In this document: one piece after another, positions 14,954 through 23,320 of the stretch | Numbering within the stretch: the first letter of the stretch is position 1 | Layout of the letters: the number at the start of each line of letters is the position of its first letter | Source: Pedobacter sp. PF22-3 | GTDB lineage: Bacteria > Bacteroidota > Bacteroidia > Sphingobacteriales > Sphingobacteriaceae | DNA length: 64,000 nucleotides | Reading direction: 5' to 3' | Assembly (NCBI RefSeq): GCF_026239555.1 | Contig: NZ_JAPIVP010000008.1 | Span: 62,001 to 126,000 of the forward strand | Notes under the pieces: generated by a model | Told to the model about the DNA's origin: nothing | Databases searched by the model: none | Seen by the model: only the letters and a program-made list of their open reading frames with translations | Made by a program: the position numbers and the translations under genes

Positions 14954-15652
14954 ATGAAAACAACCATCTTTTTAGGACTGGCAATGTCATTTGCTACCCT
15001 AAGTTTCGCTCAAAACAACCGCAGATCTGCCGAAGTTTTCTTAGAAATCGTTAATCCAGGAAAGTACAACGTATATTTAGACGAAGAACTTGTTTCGTCT
15101 GCCCATGGTAGGTTCCGTTTTTACGATGTCTACAATTCTACACCAGTACTATCTATTATTCAGGGCAATACGGAAATCTTTAAACAACAGGTAAAGGTGA
15201 TTCCGGAACAAAGGCTTGTTTTAAGCCTGGAAGGTAAAGAATTAATCACGTTGAAACAAATGAATATCTTTCGGAACAGGCAATATGCACTTGACGATTT
15301 TGATGGGTATACCGGAGACTATAATACGGGTATTGTTCCGCCAGTACTGCCAGATCCGAATTACCGTTTATTATCACCAGAGGCTTTTCAGGAATTTTAT
15401 TCGAGTTATAAAAAATCCGTTTTCGATAGCGAAAGGGTAAGACTGATCAATGCAGTGAGTAAAAATGCTTCATTTTCCAGCAGTCAGAGTAAACTTATCC
15501 TTAAAACATTCACATTTGATGGTGAACGGTTGAAGATTGCCAAAAGCCTCTATCAAACCGTTGTAGATCCGCAAAATTATTTTACAGTTGCTGAAACATT
15601 TGAATTTCCCTACTATAAAGATGAATTTTTAAAATATTTGGAGAAGCCGTAA
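14954..15652 (+). CDS. DUF4476-domain secreted protein
   Basis: A 232-residue protein with a cleavable signal peptide ending in LSFAQ. The N-terminal mature part (about 25-95) is a small beta domain (YNVYLDEELVSSAHGRFRF). The C-terminal part (about 130-228) matches DUF4476: LSPEAFQEFYSSYKKSVFDSERVRLI then FSSSQSKLILKTFTFDGERLKIAKSLY. Such proteins are common and often duplicated in Bacteroidota and have no assigned function; the domain looks like a helical bundle. It appears to form a loose same-strand run with the HAD and DinB genes. Confidence 0.82.
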   Translation: MKTTIFLGLAMSFATLSFAQNNRRSAEVFLEIVNPGKYNVYLDEELVSSAHGRFRFYDVYNSTPVLSIIQGNTEIFKQQVKVIPEQRLVLSLEGKELITLKQMNIFRNRQYALDDFDGYTGDYNTGIVPPVLPDPNYRLLSPEAFQEFYSSYKKSVFDSERVRLINAVSKNASFSSSQSKLILKTFTFDGERLKIAKSLYQTVVDPQNYFTVAETFEFPYYKDEFLKYLEKP

Positions 15653-15671
15653 TTCGGCTTATCTTTATTAC

Positions 15672-16190
15672 ATGACGGCTGCAAAAATAAAGGTATCCAT
15701 ACATCGAGTGGTTGATGCCTATAAATCGAAATTATCAAATTACCCTGATGATGTTTTTCAAATTACGCCTCCTATTTCTGGCTGGAGTTATAGCGAAGTA
15801 TACTCACATATTTTCGATTCGAGCCTACTTTCTTTAATTGCCTTTGAACATGCTGCAAATGGCAAAGGCGAAAGCAAACCGACCCATTTTATGGTAAAGT
15901 TGATTCTATTACTGGGCACATTACCTCCTGCACAAAAATATAAGGTGCCGAAACGGCTGGAAGAGCGTATAAAAAAGATCAGCAAAACAGAAGCGCTCGA
16001 ATTTATTTTAGCATTTGAAAAGGCTTTGGATGACAATTACCAGCTACTTGCACATGCAAAAGCCAATAGCAAAACGAAACATCCCAGGTTAGGCTATTTA
16101 AATGCGAAACAATGGCTTAGGTTTATAGAAATACATTTAAAGCACCACCTAAAACAGTTACAAAGAATAGAAAAGAGCTTTCAGACTTAA
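15672..16190 (+). CDS. DinB-superfamily protein
   Basis: A 172-residue four-helix-bundle protein of the DinB/YfiT-like superfamily. One conserved His follows the WSYSEVYSHIFDSS segment (about residues 40-53), and the other two metal ligands are in the C-terminal HLKHHLKQL segment. Relatives are metal-dependent, some acting as bacillithiol or mycothiol transferases, but many have no known substrate. The N-terminal SGWSYSEVYSHI replaces the commoner GKWSxxEVLxHL. It starts 19 bp after the DUF4476 stop. Confidence 0.8.
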   Translation: MTAAKIKVSIHRVVDAYKSKLSNYPDDVFQITPPISGWSYSEVYSHIFDSSLLSLIAFEHAANGKGESKPTHFMVKLILLLGTLPPAQKYKVPKRLEERIKKISKTEALEFILAFEKALDDNYQLLAHAKANSKTKHPRLGYLNAKQWLRFIEIHLKHHLKQLQRIEKSFQT

Positions 16191-16231
16191 ATTAATTTCG
16201 CCATATTTGGTTAACCCTAAATGCTGTGCTC

Positions 16232-16852
16232 ATGAAATATGCATTTTATCTTTCCATACTTACTTTACTTTTTGCCTGCAATCCCAGCGAAAAGAAAGAA
16301 AGCGCTCAAACAGTTATTCCAACACCAACAGGGCTTCAGGGGCTGCAGAAAAGCAATGTTGCACAGCCGATAGCGCAGCAAACTAAAAGTAACCTGATTT
16401 TTAATCCGCCGCATGGCGAAGCCGGACATACCTGTGCGCTGGCTGTTGGGGCACCATTAAATCGAAATGCCGCAGCTCAACCTCAGCAGAAGCTTACTCC
16501 GCAATCCATACCAACTCAGTCAATGCCGGTTTCCAATGCTTCTGGCAAAAAACTGAATCCTAAACATGGAGCGCCTGGCCATAGATGTGATATTGCCGTT
16601 GGGGCACCACTGGATAGTAAACCTACACGGGTGGCTACTACTACTACACAGCCTGCAGTTACCCAGGTACCAGCAGTAAAAGTGGGCAAAGGTCTAAACC
16701 CACCTCACGGCCAGCCCAACCACAGGTGCGATCTTACCGTTGGTGCACCATTGAATAGTAAACCGGCCTCCATTGTAAACCCAACTCTAATTCCAGCGCC
16801 TGAAGCCAAAACTACCGAGACCAAAGTTTTGGAAACTAAAAGTGAGGGCTAG
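16232..16852 (+). CDS. Lipoprotein with three His/Cys repeat motifs
   Basis: A 206-residue putative lipoprotein: the signal peptide ends LTLLFACNPS, giving a lipobox Cys. The mature chain is low-complexity (Pro, Ala, Gln, Thr) and carries three copies of a motif of the form NPxHGxxxHxCxxxVGAPL near residues 56, 108 and 154 (for example NPKHGAPGHRCDIAVGAPL). Every copy keeps two His and one Cys. I do not know a function; the His/Cys pattern suggests metal or cofactor binding on flexible linkers. ATG 16232 is used; an upstream GTG at 16226 is less likely. Confidence 0.75.
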   Translation: MKYAFYLSILTLLFACNPSEKKESAQTVIPTPTGLQGLQKSNVAQPIAQQTKSNLIFNPPHGEAGHTCALAVGAPLNRNAAAQPQQKLTPQSIPTQSMPVSNASGKKLNPKHGAPGHRCDIAVGAPLDSKPTRVATTTTQPAVTQVPAVKVGKGLNPPHGQPNHRCDLTVGAPLNSKPASIVNPTLIPAPEAKTTETKVLETKSEG

Positions 16853-16927
16853 TCTCCAAACAGACAATAAAATATTTTGAATTTAGGGCACATTACTTAA
16901 CGCACATTTTTTTACATCTTTGCGCTA

Positions 16928-18253
16928 ATGAAATTACCCACCATAAAAGGTTTTGATGAGGAAGCATTTAACAAGTATTTAAAGAATACGGGATTGTTAA
17001 TGCTTGGAAGAGTTGGCAGTTTAGCTATTAAAATGGCTGTTAGCATTATGGTGGCTAACTATTTGCTGGCCTTTAACAATGGTATTTTAACAAGCGCAAT
17101 TGCATACACCTATCTTTTTGCGTCTATTGCCGGCCTTGGCCTGGATCAGTTCATTGTAAAAGAGCTTCATCAGTTCCCGGGCAATAGAGATACCATATTG
17201 GGAACTGCATTTTTGTTAAAAGCTATTGCCGGATTGATCTGTATCCCAGCTATCTTTCTCGCTTGGACTATCCGTCCGCTTTCTGATATTCCATACCACA
17301 TTATACTCATATTATCCTTTACGGGCTTGTTCCAATCCCTAACTGTGATCGATTCTTATTTTCAATCCGAAGTTCAGTCGAAATATATTATGCAGGTGCA
17401 GATTGTTGGAAATTTTATATCAGCGCTTACCAAGGTTATGCTGATTATATTTTCGGCAAAATTGATCTATTTCGTGTATTCATTTCTTTTCGATACCGTT
17501 TTGTTATCAATGGGTTATTTTTATGTTTATCAGCGTAAAGGCAGAAATATTTTTAACTGGAATTTTAATAAAGAATTAGCCATCAAATTACTCCATTTTT
17601 CGTGGCCATTGATTATTTCGGGAATCATGGTTTCGGTTTACATGAAAATAGATCTACTGATGCTAAAAGAAATTCTGGGGGAGAATGGAACTGAAGAGGC
17701 TGGAGCCTATGCAACGGCAGTAAGCCTTAGTGAAGCCTTAAATTTTGTGCCGGTAGCTATTGTAACCTCACTTTTTCCTGCTATTTTAAATGCAAGAAGA
17801 GATAATCCGGAACGGTATCAAAAAAGACTTCAGAACCTATATGATCTTATGGCCTGGTTAAGCCTTGCATTTGCCCTGTTTGTAACCTTTGCCGCACCAT
17901 ATATCTACAAGTTGTTCAATCCAGAATTTGCATTTGCAGCACCGGCATTGGCCTTACATGTATGGGGAAGTATTTTTGTTTTTTTAGGTGTAGCCAGTGG
18001 CCAGTATCTGATTGCCGAAGGATTTAGCCGCCTTACTTTTATCCGTACGGGTTTTGGGGCAGCGGTTAATATTGTATTAAACTTAATCCTGATTCCAAAA
18101 ATGGGAATGATTGGTACAGCTATAGCTACTGTAATTGCTTATTTTTGTTCCACTTTTTTAATTCTGCTGTTCAAAAGAACAAGGCAACAGGGTTACATGA
18201 TGTTAAAATCACTCTTCCTTGTTACCGCCTTCCAAAAAATATTTAACCGATAA
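16928..18253 (+). CDS. Polysaccharide flippase (Wzx/MATE-like)
   Basis: A 441-residue membrane protein with about 12-14 hydrophobic segments, in the oligosaccharide flippase (Polysacc_synt) branch of the MOP superfamily. It starts with a cytoplasmic segment followed by LLMLGRVGSLAIKMAVSIMV; the central half has KIDLLMLKEILGENGTEEAGAY, a pattern found in this family, and the C-terminal half shows PKMGMIGTAIATVIAY. It likely moves lipid-linked sugar units across the inner membrane. Its stop codon directly abuts the stop of the convergent FkbM gene with no spacing. Confidence 0.88.
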   Translation: MKLPTIKGFDEEAFNKYLKNTGLLMLGRVGSLAIKMAVSIMVANYLLAFNNGILTSAIAYTYLFASIAGLGLDQFIVKELHQFPGNRDTILGTAFLLKAIAGLICIPAIFLAWTIRPLSDIPYHIILILSFTGLFQSLTVIDSYFQSEVQSKYIMQVQIVGNFISALTKVMLIIFSAKLIYFVYSFLFDTVLLSMGYFYVYQRKGRNIFNWNFNKELAIKLLHFSWPLIISGIMVSVYMKIDLLMLKEILGENGTEEAGAYATAVSLSEALNFVPVAIVTSLFPAILNARRDNPERYQKRLQNLYDLMAWLSLAFALFVTFAAPYIYKLFNPEFAFAAPALALHVWGSIFVFLGVASGQYLIAEGFSRLTFIRTGFGAAVNIVLNLILIPKMGMIGTAIATVIAYFCSTFLILLFKRTRQQGYMMLKSLFLVTAFQKIFNR

Positions 18254-18937
18254 TTATAACCGGTAAACGCAGGTACGTAAAGTTTTTGCAAAAAAGGTAT
18301 AACCCTTTTCCTTTAAGAATTTGTATATCGGTGAATGATTAAGCTCATCAACATTAACATTTTCTTCAACCAAAATCACACCGGGTTTATATTTATCCCA
18401 GTTATTGGAAAGTAAAACCTGATAATCCAGGCCCTCAACATCAATACTCAAAAAATCGATAGTGGTATTGGCCGGCAGATATTGATCCAAGACATCACTT
18501 AAAGGCAATACATCAATATCAAGTTCTTTTATGATTTTATATTTACCAGATTCGGCATCGATTCTTTTCGAAACTTCTTCAGAAAAGCTATTCAACGCAG
18601 GCTCATTAAAACAATAGAATTTTAGTTGGGTTTTTTCAGGTCCGATGCCGATGTTTAAATTAATATCTCTTTTTCTGAATGTATTAAAAGCACCAATTGC
18701 AGATGGAGTAGGTTCGATGTTAATCCCTTTCCATCCCCGTTTATAAAAGTAATTGGTATTGGAATATCTTACAGGATGATGTGCCCCAACATCAACAAAG
18801 AAGCCCTTATATCCTTTTTTCTGCTCATAAATCGCTTTAAGTATCATATCCTCACCATCTTGTGAATATGATTTGCTGTATGCGAAATAATTAACAGGCA
18901 AATATTTTAACAGGACCTTCTTTATCGCTTTAATCAT
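18254..18937 (-). CDS. FkbM-family methyltransferase
   Basis: A 227-residue SAM-dependent methyltransferase of the FkbM family. Visible family segments are YSQDGEDMIL, FFVDVGAHHPVRYSNTN (the SAM-binding loop VDVGAHHP), GINIEPTP and the later DFLSIDVEGLDYQVL. Family members methylate hydroxyls of sugars or polyketides; placed next to a flippase, O-methylation of a surface glycan is a reasonable inference. It is a single-gene transcript, with a 14-bp inverted repeat in its leader. Confidence 0.88.
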   Translation of the reverse strand: MIKAIKKVLLKYLPVNYFAYSKSYSQDGEDMILKAIYEQKKGYKGFFVDVGAHHPVRYSNTNYFYKRGWKGINIEPTPSAIGAFNTFRKRDINLNIGIGPEKTQLKFYCFNEPALNSFSEEVSKRIDAESGKYKIIKELDIDVLPLSDVLDQYLPANTTIDFLSIDVEGLDYQVLLSNNWDKYKPGVILVEENVNVDELNHSPIYKFLKEKGYTFFAKTLRTCVYRL

Positions 18938-18943
18938 AAATTT

Positions 18944-18988
18944 TTTTTACTTAGTTTCGAATCTATCGACTTCAAAACTAAGTAAAAA
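18944..18988. promoter_or_regulatory. 14-bp inverted repeat upstream of the FkbM gene
   Basis: TTTTTACTTAGTTT (18944-18957) and AAACTAAGTAAAAA (18975-18988) are perfect inverted copies separated by 17 bases, in the region between the divergent FkbM and SBBP genes. It lies close to the FkbM start and could be an operator or a leader hairpin. Confidence 0.5.
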
Positions 18989-19093
18989 GTGTGAATATTA
19001 GTTCATCAGGCCTAACTATCTTACTGATTTTAAATGGCTAGAAATCAGCAAAAAATACATAAGGCTTAATCAATCCCTTATTTTAATTAGTTG

Positions 19094-19101
19094 TAGATTT
19101 G
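19094..19101 (+). promoter_or_regulatory. Possible -7 box of the SBBP/T9SS gene
   Basis: TAGATTTG fits TAnnTTTG, leaving a leader of about 50 bases before the ATG at 19154. No matching -33 element was found. Confidence 0.4.
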
Positions 19102-19153
19102 TGTTAATTTTATTTTTCCCTTAAATCTAAAGAATCTGTTTCACGCTCGTATA

Positions 19154-22100
19154 ATGCACAACAAAAACTTCCCGTTTTATAGGTTATTATATCTTTTGGT
19201 ATTTTTTTTATTTTCTTTAAAAGGTTATGCGCAACAGCAGCCCATTCCAGATTGGGTAAAGGATATTGGTGGTTTTGGCGAAAGCAAGGTAAGCGGAGTG
19301 GCTGTTGATAAATTTGATAACGTTTACATTGCCGGAAATTTCAGAAGTACGGTAACCGTTGATTTATCTGGTATTTCTACTCCGGTTAATTTGACCTCGA
19401 ATGGTGATTATGATGTTTTTATTGCTAAATATACGCCTGATGGAAAATTAATCTGGGCAAAAAGCATTGGCGGATCAGGGCTTGACCAAGTCAATAACTT
19501 AACAGTTGATGATGAATCAAATGTAATTTTTGGAGGTCAGTTTAACTCGCCTAGCATGGATTGCGATCCCGGATCGGGAACCTTTAGTCTTAACAATGCG
19601 GGCGGAAACGACGCTTTTATTGTAAAACTCGATTTAGACGGCAATTTTAAATGGGCAAAAAATGTTGGGGGTTCATATACAGAATACGGACATGTTGTTG
19701 CCGCTGATCGTTTGGGCAATATTATTTTTGTAGGCTCCTATTCGTCAAATATAAATTTGCCCGGCTTTAACCTGGCTCCTAAAGGAGATTTAGACGGCTT
19801 TATTGTTAAATATGACAGCAATGGTAATATTCAGTGGGCTTACGGTTTGGGATCATTTAGTACAGATGAGATCAGGCACGTGATAACCAATACCAATAAT
19901 GAAATTATCATTATGGGTTATTTTTCGTCCAATATCGATTTAAATCCAAAAGGTCCGGCCAACCCTATTACAGGTACTTCACCAAATTACTTCATCGCAA
20001 AATACACAGCAAACGGTCAGCTCATATGGTCCAATAAAATAGATGGAGCCGCAGCCGTTGTATCATCTTTAGCATCAGGACCGAACAACGATATTTATTT
20101 AACTGGTGTTTATAGTGGTACGGTAAACTTAAGTTCTCCAGCAAACAATATTTCCTTAACATCAACAGGAGGAAAAAACCTATTCGTTGGAAAATACAGC
20201 TCTTCAGGCGTAACACTGTGGGGTAAAAATATAGGCGGTAATAGCCCAACGCCATACAGTTATTATATTACTGCTGATATAGAGGATAACGTATATATAG
20301 GAGGTTACTTCGACGGAACCCTGATTTTTGGTGATGCCAGTTTAAATAAAACATTAACATACCACGGTGCAAGAGACACATTTTTCGGAAAATATACAGG
20401 AACGGGCAGTTATGTATGGGCATTTAATTTTGGAAGTAGCTGCTTTAGTAACTATGGACATAAAATTGCTGTCGATTCGAAAAAAAATATTTTACTCGCG
20501 GGCTCATTTTGTAGCACTGTAGACTTTAACCCCGGAATATGCGACCTAAAGATTACGGCAAAAAACGGAATATCAGATGGCTACATTTCAAAATATAACC
20601 AGGTTAAATTTACCGGTGATGCCAACATTGCTTCTTTTGAGCTTGCCGAACAAACAGCACCTGCAATAATTAATACACAGGATAAAACGATAACCATCAA
20701 GGTGAATGCCGGAACTAATGTTACAGCACTTAAACCTACATTAACTACTGACATCGGTGTTGTATCGCCATTATCAGGCGTGGCCAATAATTTTACACAG
20801 CCACAGCAATATATCATTACATCTAACTGCCAGGATTATACCTGGCTGGTTACTGTACAGGTAGAAGCAACAAATGAAATAAAAATTTGCGCTGGGGATA
20901 CACAGATCCTTGTAGGCGTTCCGGCCAATACCATACCATCAAATACATATCTATGGCAGATTAAGGATCCATCTGGCAATTGGATAGCCGCACCTAACAC
21001 CAATGCAAGCATTGATTATGAATTGAAAGGGCTTACTAATTTTACCAACCAGGATATTACCTATCAGTTTAGGCGGAAGGTGTTTACCGCCAATACCGAA
21101 CTTATCGAACCGGAAATCAATGTTATAATTCATCCTGCTACTACTAACAATTTAATCAGTACAGCACAAAACATACTATGTAATGGCACATCTAATGTAA
21201 TAGTTACAGGTACATTGCCACAAGGAGCAGAAAATACTACAGCAATATATAAATGGCAGGAAAGCGACGACGAATTAACCTGGCGGGATATCAATAATGA
21301 AACAGGGAAAGACCTTTCTATTATCATTGCAAAAACTAAATATTTTAAACGCCTTACTTTCTCAGCAAATTGCATTAGCTACAGCAACACGTTAAAAATA
21401 GAAGTTCAGCCCCAGGTTAGCGCTTCAGTTGCCGGTAATAATATTGCCCTTTGTAATAATGCCACAGTTACACTAAATGCAAATGCACCTGCCCTAAACG
21501 AAACGGGTACCTGGCAGGTAGTTAGCCCTGCAAATTACAATCCTTTTAATGCAGCTAATGAACATAATCCTAACCTGCAGATTAATAATATACCAACTGA
21601 TATTGATGTGGTTTTAAAATGGACGATCAATCATAATATCTGCCAAACGGCTTCATCATCAACCATTACAATCCATAACTATAGTGAGGCTATTTTAACT
21701 TTACCCAGCAATTTAACCATTACCGAAGGTCAATCTGTAAAGATTCCTGCTACCGTAACTCCAGCCGATCATAATTATACCTATACATGGAGTCCAGGTA
21801 GTGGCCTTGATCATGACGATATATTGGCGCCAATTGCAAAACCTGATCAGACAACGGTCTATCATCTTAAAATTACTTATGGAAATAATTGTATAATTGA
21901 AAAAGACATTCGAATTGGTGTTGATAAAATAAATAAGCTTACAATTTGCTCAGGCGAAAATGTGCAGCTTACCGGAGAAGCTTTTATTGGAACTAACCCG
22001 GGCATACAATGGCAGTTTTTTGATTCGGGAGCCTGGGTGAATATCCAGAATGCTAACAATGCAGATTTTTCTTTAAAAACCAATGAGCATTTTGAGAATA

Positions 22101-23251
22101 CACCAATATTGGCCATGTATAGAAGAATGATTACCGCTGGTGGCACAACCTATTTTGACTCTAAATATGAGATAACCACGGCGCCACATACGCAAAACAA
22201 CATGATTAGTACTGAAACCTTAAATTATTGCGGCAACATAACTGGACAGCTCAGCATTACCGGTTCAAACCCAATTGGTGCGGCAGAAATGGCCATAGAT
22301 TATACATGGAAACAAAGTAATGATGGCATAAACTGGAATACAATCATTAACGAGAGAGCCAAAGATATTGTGTTAAGTAATCTATCAGCAACAGCTTATT
22401 TTAGAAGAACAACATTTAGTAATTCCTGTCCATCATTAAGTAATATATTAAAAATAGCCGTTAACCCATTACCAACCATTGCAAATGCAGGTGAAAACCT
22501 TGATCTGTGCGGAGAATCATCTGTTATTTTAAACGGAAATAAACCTGGGGACAACGAGGTCGGTACCTGGTCTGTTATTTCACCTGCAAACTTTAATCCA
22601 TTTACGTCAACAAATATTCATGATCAAAATGCAGTAATCAATAATTTCCCAATTGGCCAACAAATTGTTCTTCAATGGGAAATTACAAACAACAATTGCA
22701 ATACAACTACTAAGGATGAAGTAGAAATCATTTCATACCGTGACATTTTTGTAACTGCCCCCACTAAGCTTACCATAGATTATGGTAAAGTGGTTAATTT
22801 AAATGTATTTACAGATTTAGGGGATGAGTCTTATAATTTTGAATGGTTCCCTAAAACAGGGTTGAAAAATCCATCTAGTTTAAGTCCAGACGTCAGCCCC
22901 CTAGAAAATACAACATATACCTTAAAAATTAATTATGGACATAACTGTAGTAAAACGATCTCGATAGAAGTAATTGTTTTGAACACCATAGAAATCCCGA
23001 AAAGCTTTTCGCCAAACGGAGATGGCATTAATGATAATTGGAGCATTGGGAATATTTTAAACTATCCCGGATCTAAAATTGCAGTATATAACCGATACGG
23101 AACACTAATGTATCAAAATGCAGGTAATTTATCCGCATGGGATGGAACACATAAGGGCCAGCTGGTGCCGGTTGGCGTGTACTATTATGTTATTAAACTT
23201 AATGATAGGTATAATTCGGTTTATAATGGGAGTATTACTGTATTACGTTAG
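19154..23251 (+). CDS. SBBP-repeat surface protein with type IX secretion C-terminal domain
   Basis: A 1365-residue secreted protein. After a signal peptide ending GYAQ, residues 27-480 hold repeated beta-propeller-like SBBP units (DKFDNVYIAGNF, DDESNVIFGGQF, ADRLGNIIFVGSY). Residues 500-570 look like an Ig-like/cadherin-like module. Two related modules of about 350 residues follow (575-925 and 926-1278), each opening with an IC(A/S)G(D/E) segment and ending NCS/NCI-rich Ig-like sequence. The C-terminus (from about 1279, SFSPNGDGIND ... WDGTHKGQLVPVGVYYYVI) is the gliding-motility CHU_C/type B sorting domain that directs export through T9SS. Probably an adhesin or cell-surface structural protein. 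Confidence 0.85.
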   Translation: MHNKNFPFYRLLYLLVFFLFSLKGYAQQQPIPDWVKDIGGFGESKVSGVAVDKFDNVYIAGNFRSTVTVDLSGISTPVNLTSNGDYDVFIAKYTPDGKLIWAKSIGGSGLDQVNNLTVDDESNVIFGGQFNSPSMDCDPGSGTFSLNNAGGNDAFIVKLDLDGNFKWAKNVGGSYTEYGHVVAADRLGNIIFVGSYSSNINLPGFNLAPKGDLDGFIVKYDSNGNIQWAYGLGSFSTDEIRHVITNTNNEIIIMGYFSSNIDLNPKGPANPITGTSPNYFIAKYTANGQLIWSNKIDGAAAVVSSLASGPNNDIYLTGVYSGTVNLSSPANNISLTSTGGKNLFVGKYSSSGVTLWGKNIGGNSPTPYSYYITADIEDNVYIGGYFDGTLIFGDASLNKTLTYHGARDTFFGKYTGTGSYVWAFNFGSSCFSNYGHKIAVDSKKNILLAGSFCSTVDFNPGICDLKITAKNGISDGYISKYNQVKFTGDANIASFELAEQTAPAIINTQDKTITIKVNAGTNVTALKPTLTTDIGVVSPLSGVANNFTQPQQYIITSNCQDYTWLVTVQVEATNEIKICAGDTQILVGVPANTIPSNTYLWQIKDPSGNWIAAPNTNASIDYELKGLTNFTNQDITYQFRRKVFTANTELIEPEINVIIHPATTNNLISTAQNILCNGTSNVIVTGTLPQGAENTTAIYKWQESDDELTWRDINNETGKDLSIIIAKTKYFKRLTFSANCISYSNTLKIEVQPQVSASVAGNNIALCNNATVTLNANAPALNETGTWQVVSPANYNPFNAANEHNPNLQINNIPTDIDVVLKWTINHNICQTASSSTITIHNYSEAILTLPSNLTITEGQSVKIPATVTPADHNYTYTWSPGSGLDHDDILAPIAKPDQTTVYHLKITYGNNCIIEKDIRIGVDKINKLTICSGENVQLTGEAFIGTNPGIQWQFFDSGAWVNIQNANNADFSLKTNEHFENTPILAMYRRMITAGGTTYFDSKYEITTAPHTQNNMISTETLNYCGNITGQLSITGSNPIGAAEMAIDYTWKQSNDGINWNTIINERAKDIVLSNLSATAYFRRTTFSNSCPSLSNILKIAVNPLPTIANAGENLDLCGESSVILNGNKPGDNEVGTWSVISPANFNPFTSTNIHDQNAVINNFPIGQQIVLQWEITNNNCNTTTKDEVEIISYRDIFVTAPTKLTIDYGKVVNLNVFTDLGDESYNFEWFPKTGLKNPSSLSPDVSPLENTTYTLKINYGHNCSKTISIEVIVLNTIEIPKSFSPNGDGINDNWSIGNILNYPGSKIAVYNRYGTLMYQNAGNLSAWDGTHKGQLVPVGVYYYVIKLNDRYNSVYNGSITVLR

Positions 23252-23320
23252 ATTATCGCCACTTGTATCGAAACATTTCCCCTAAAAATATCTTTATAGG
23301 GGAAATGTAACTGAAGGCAA

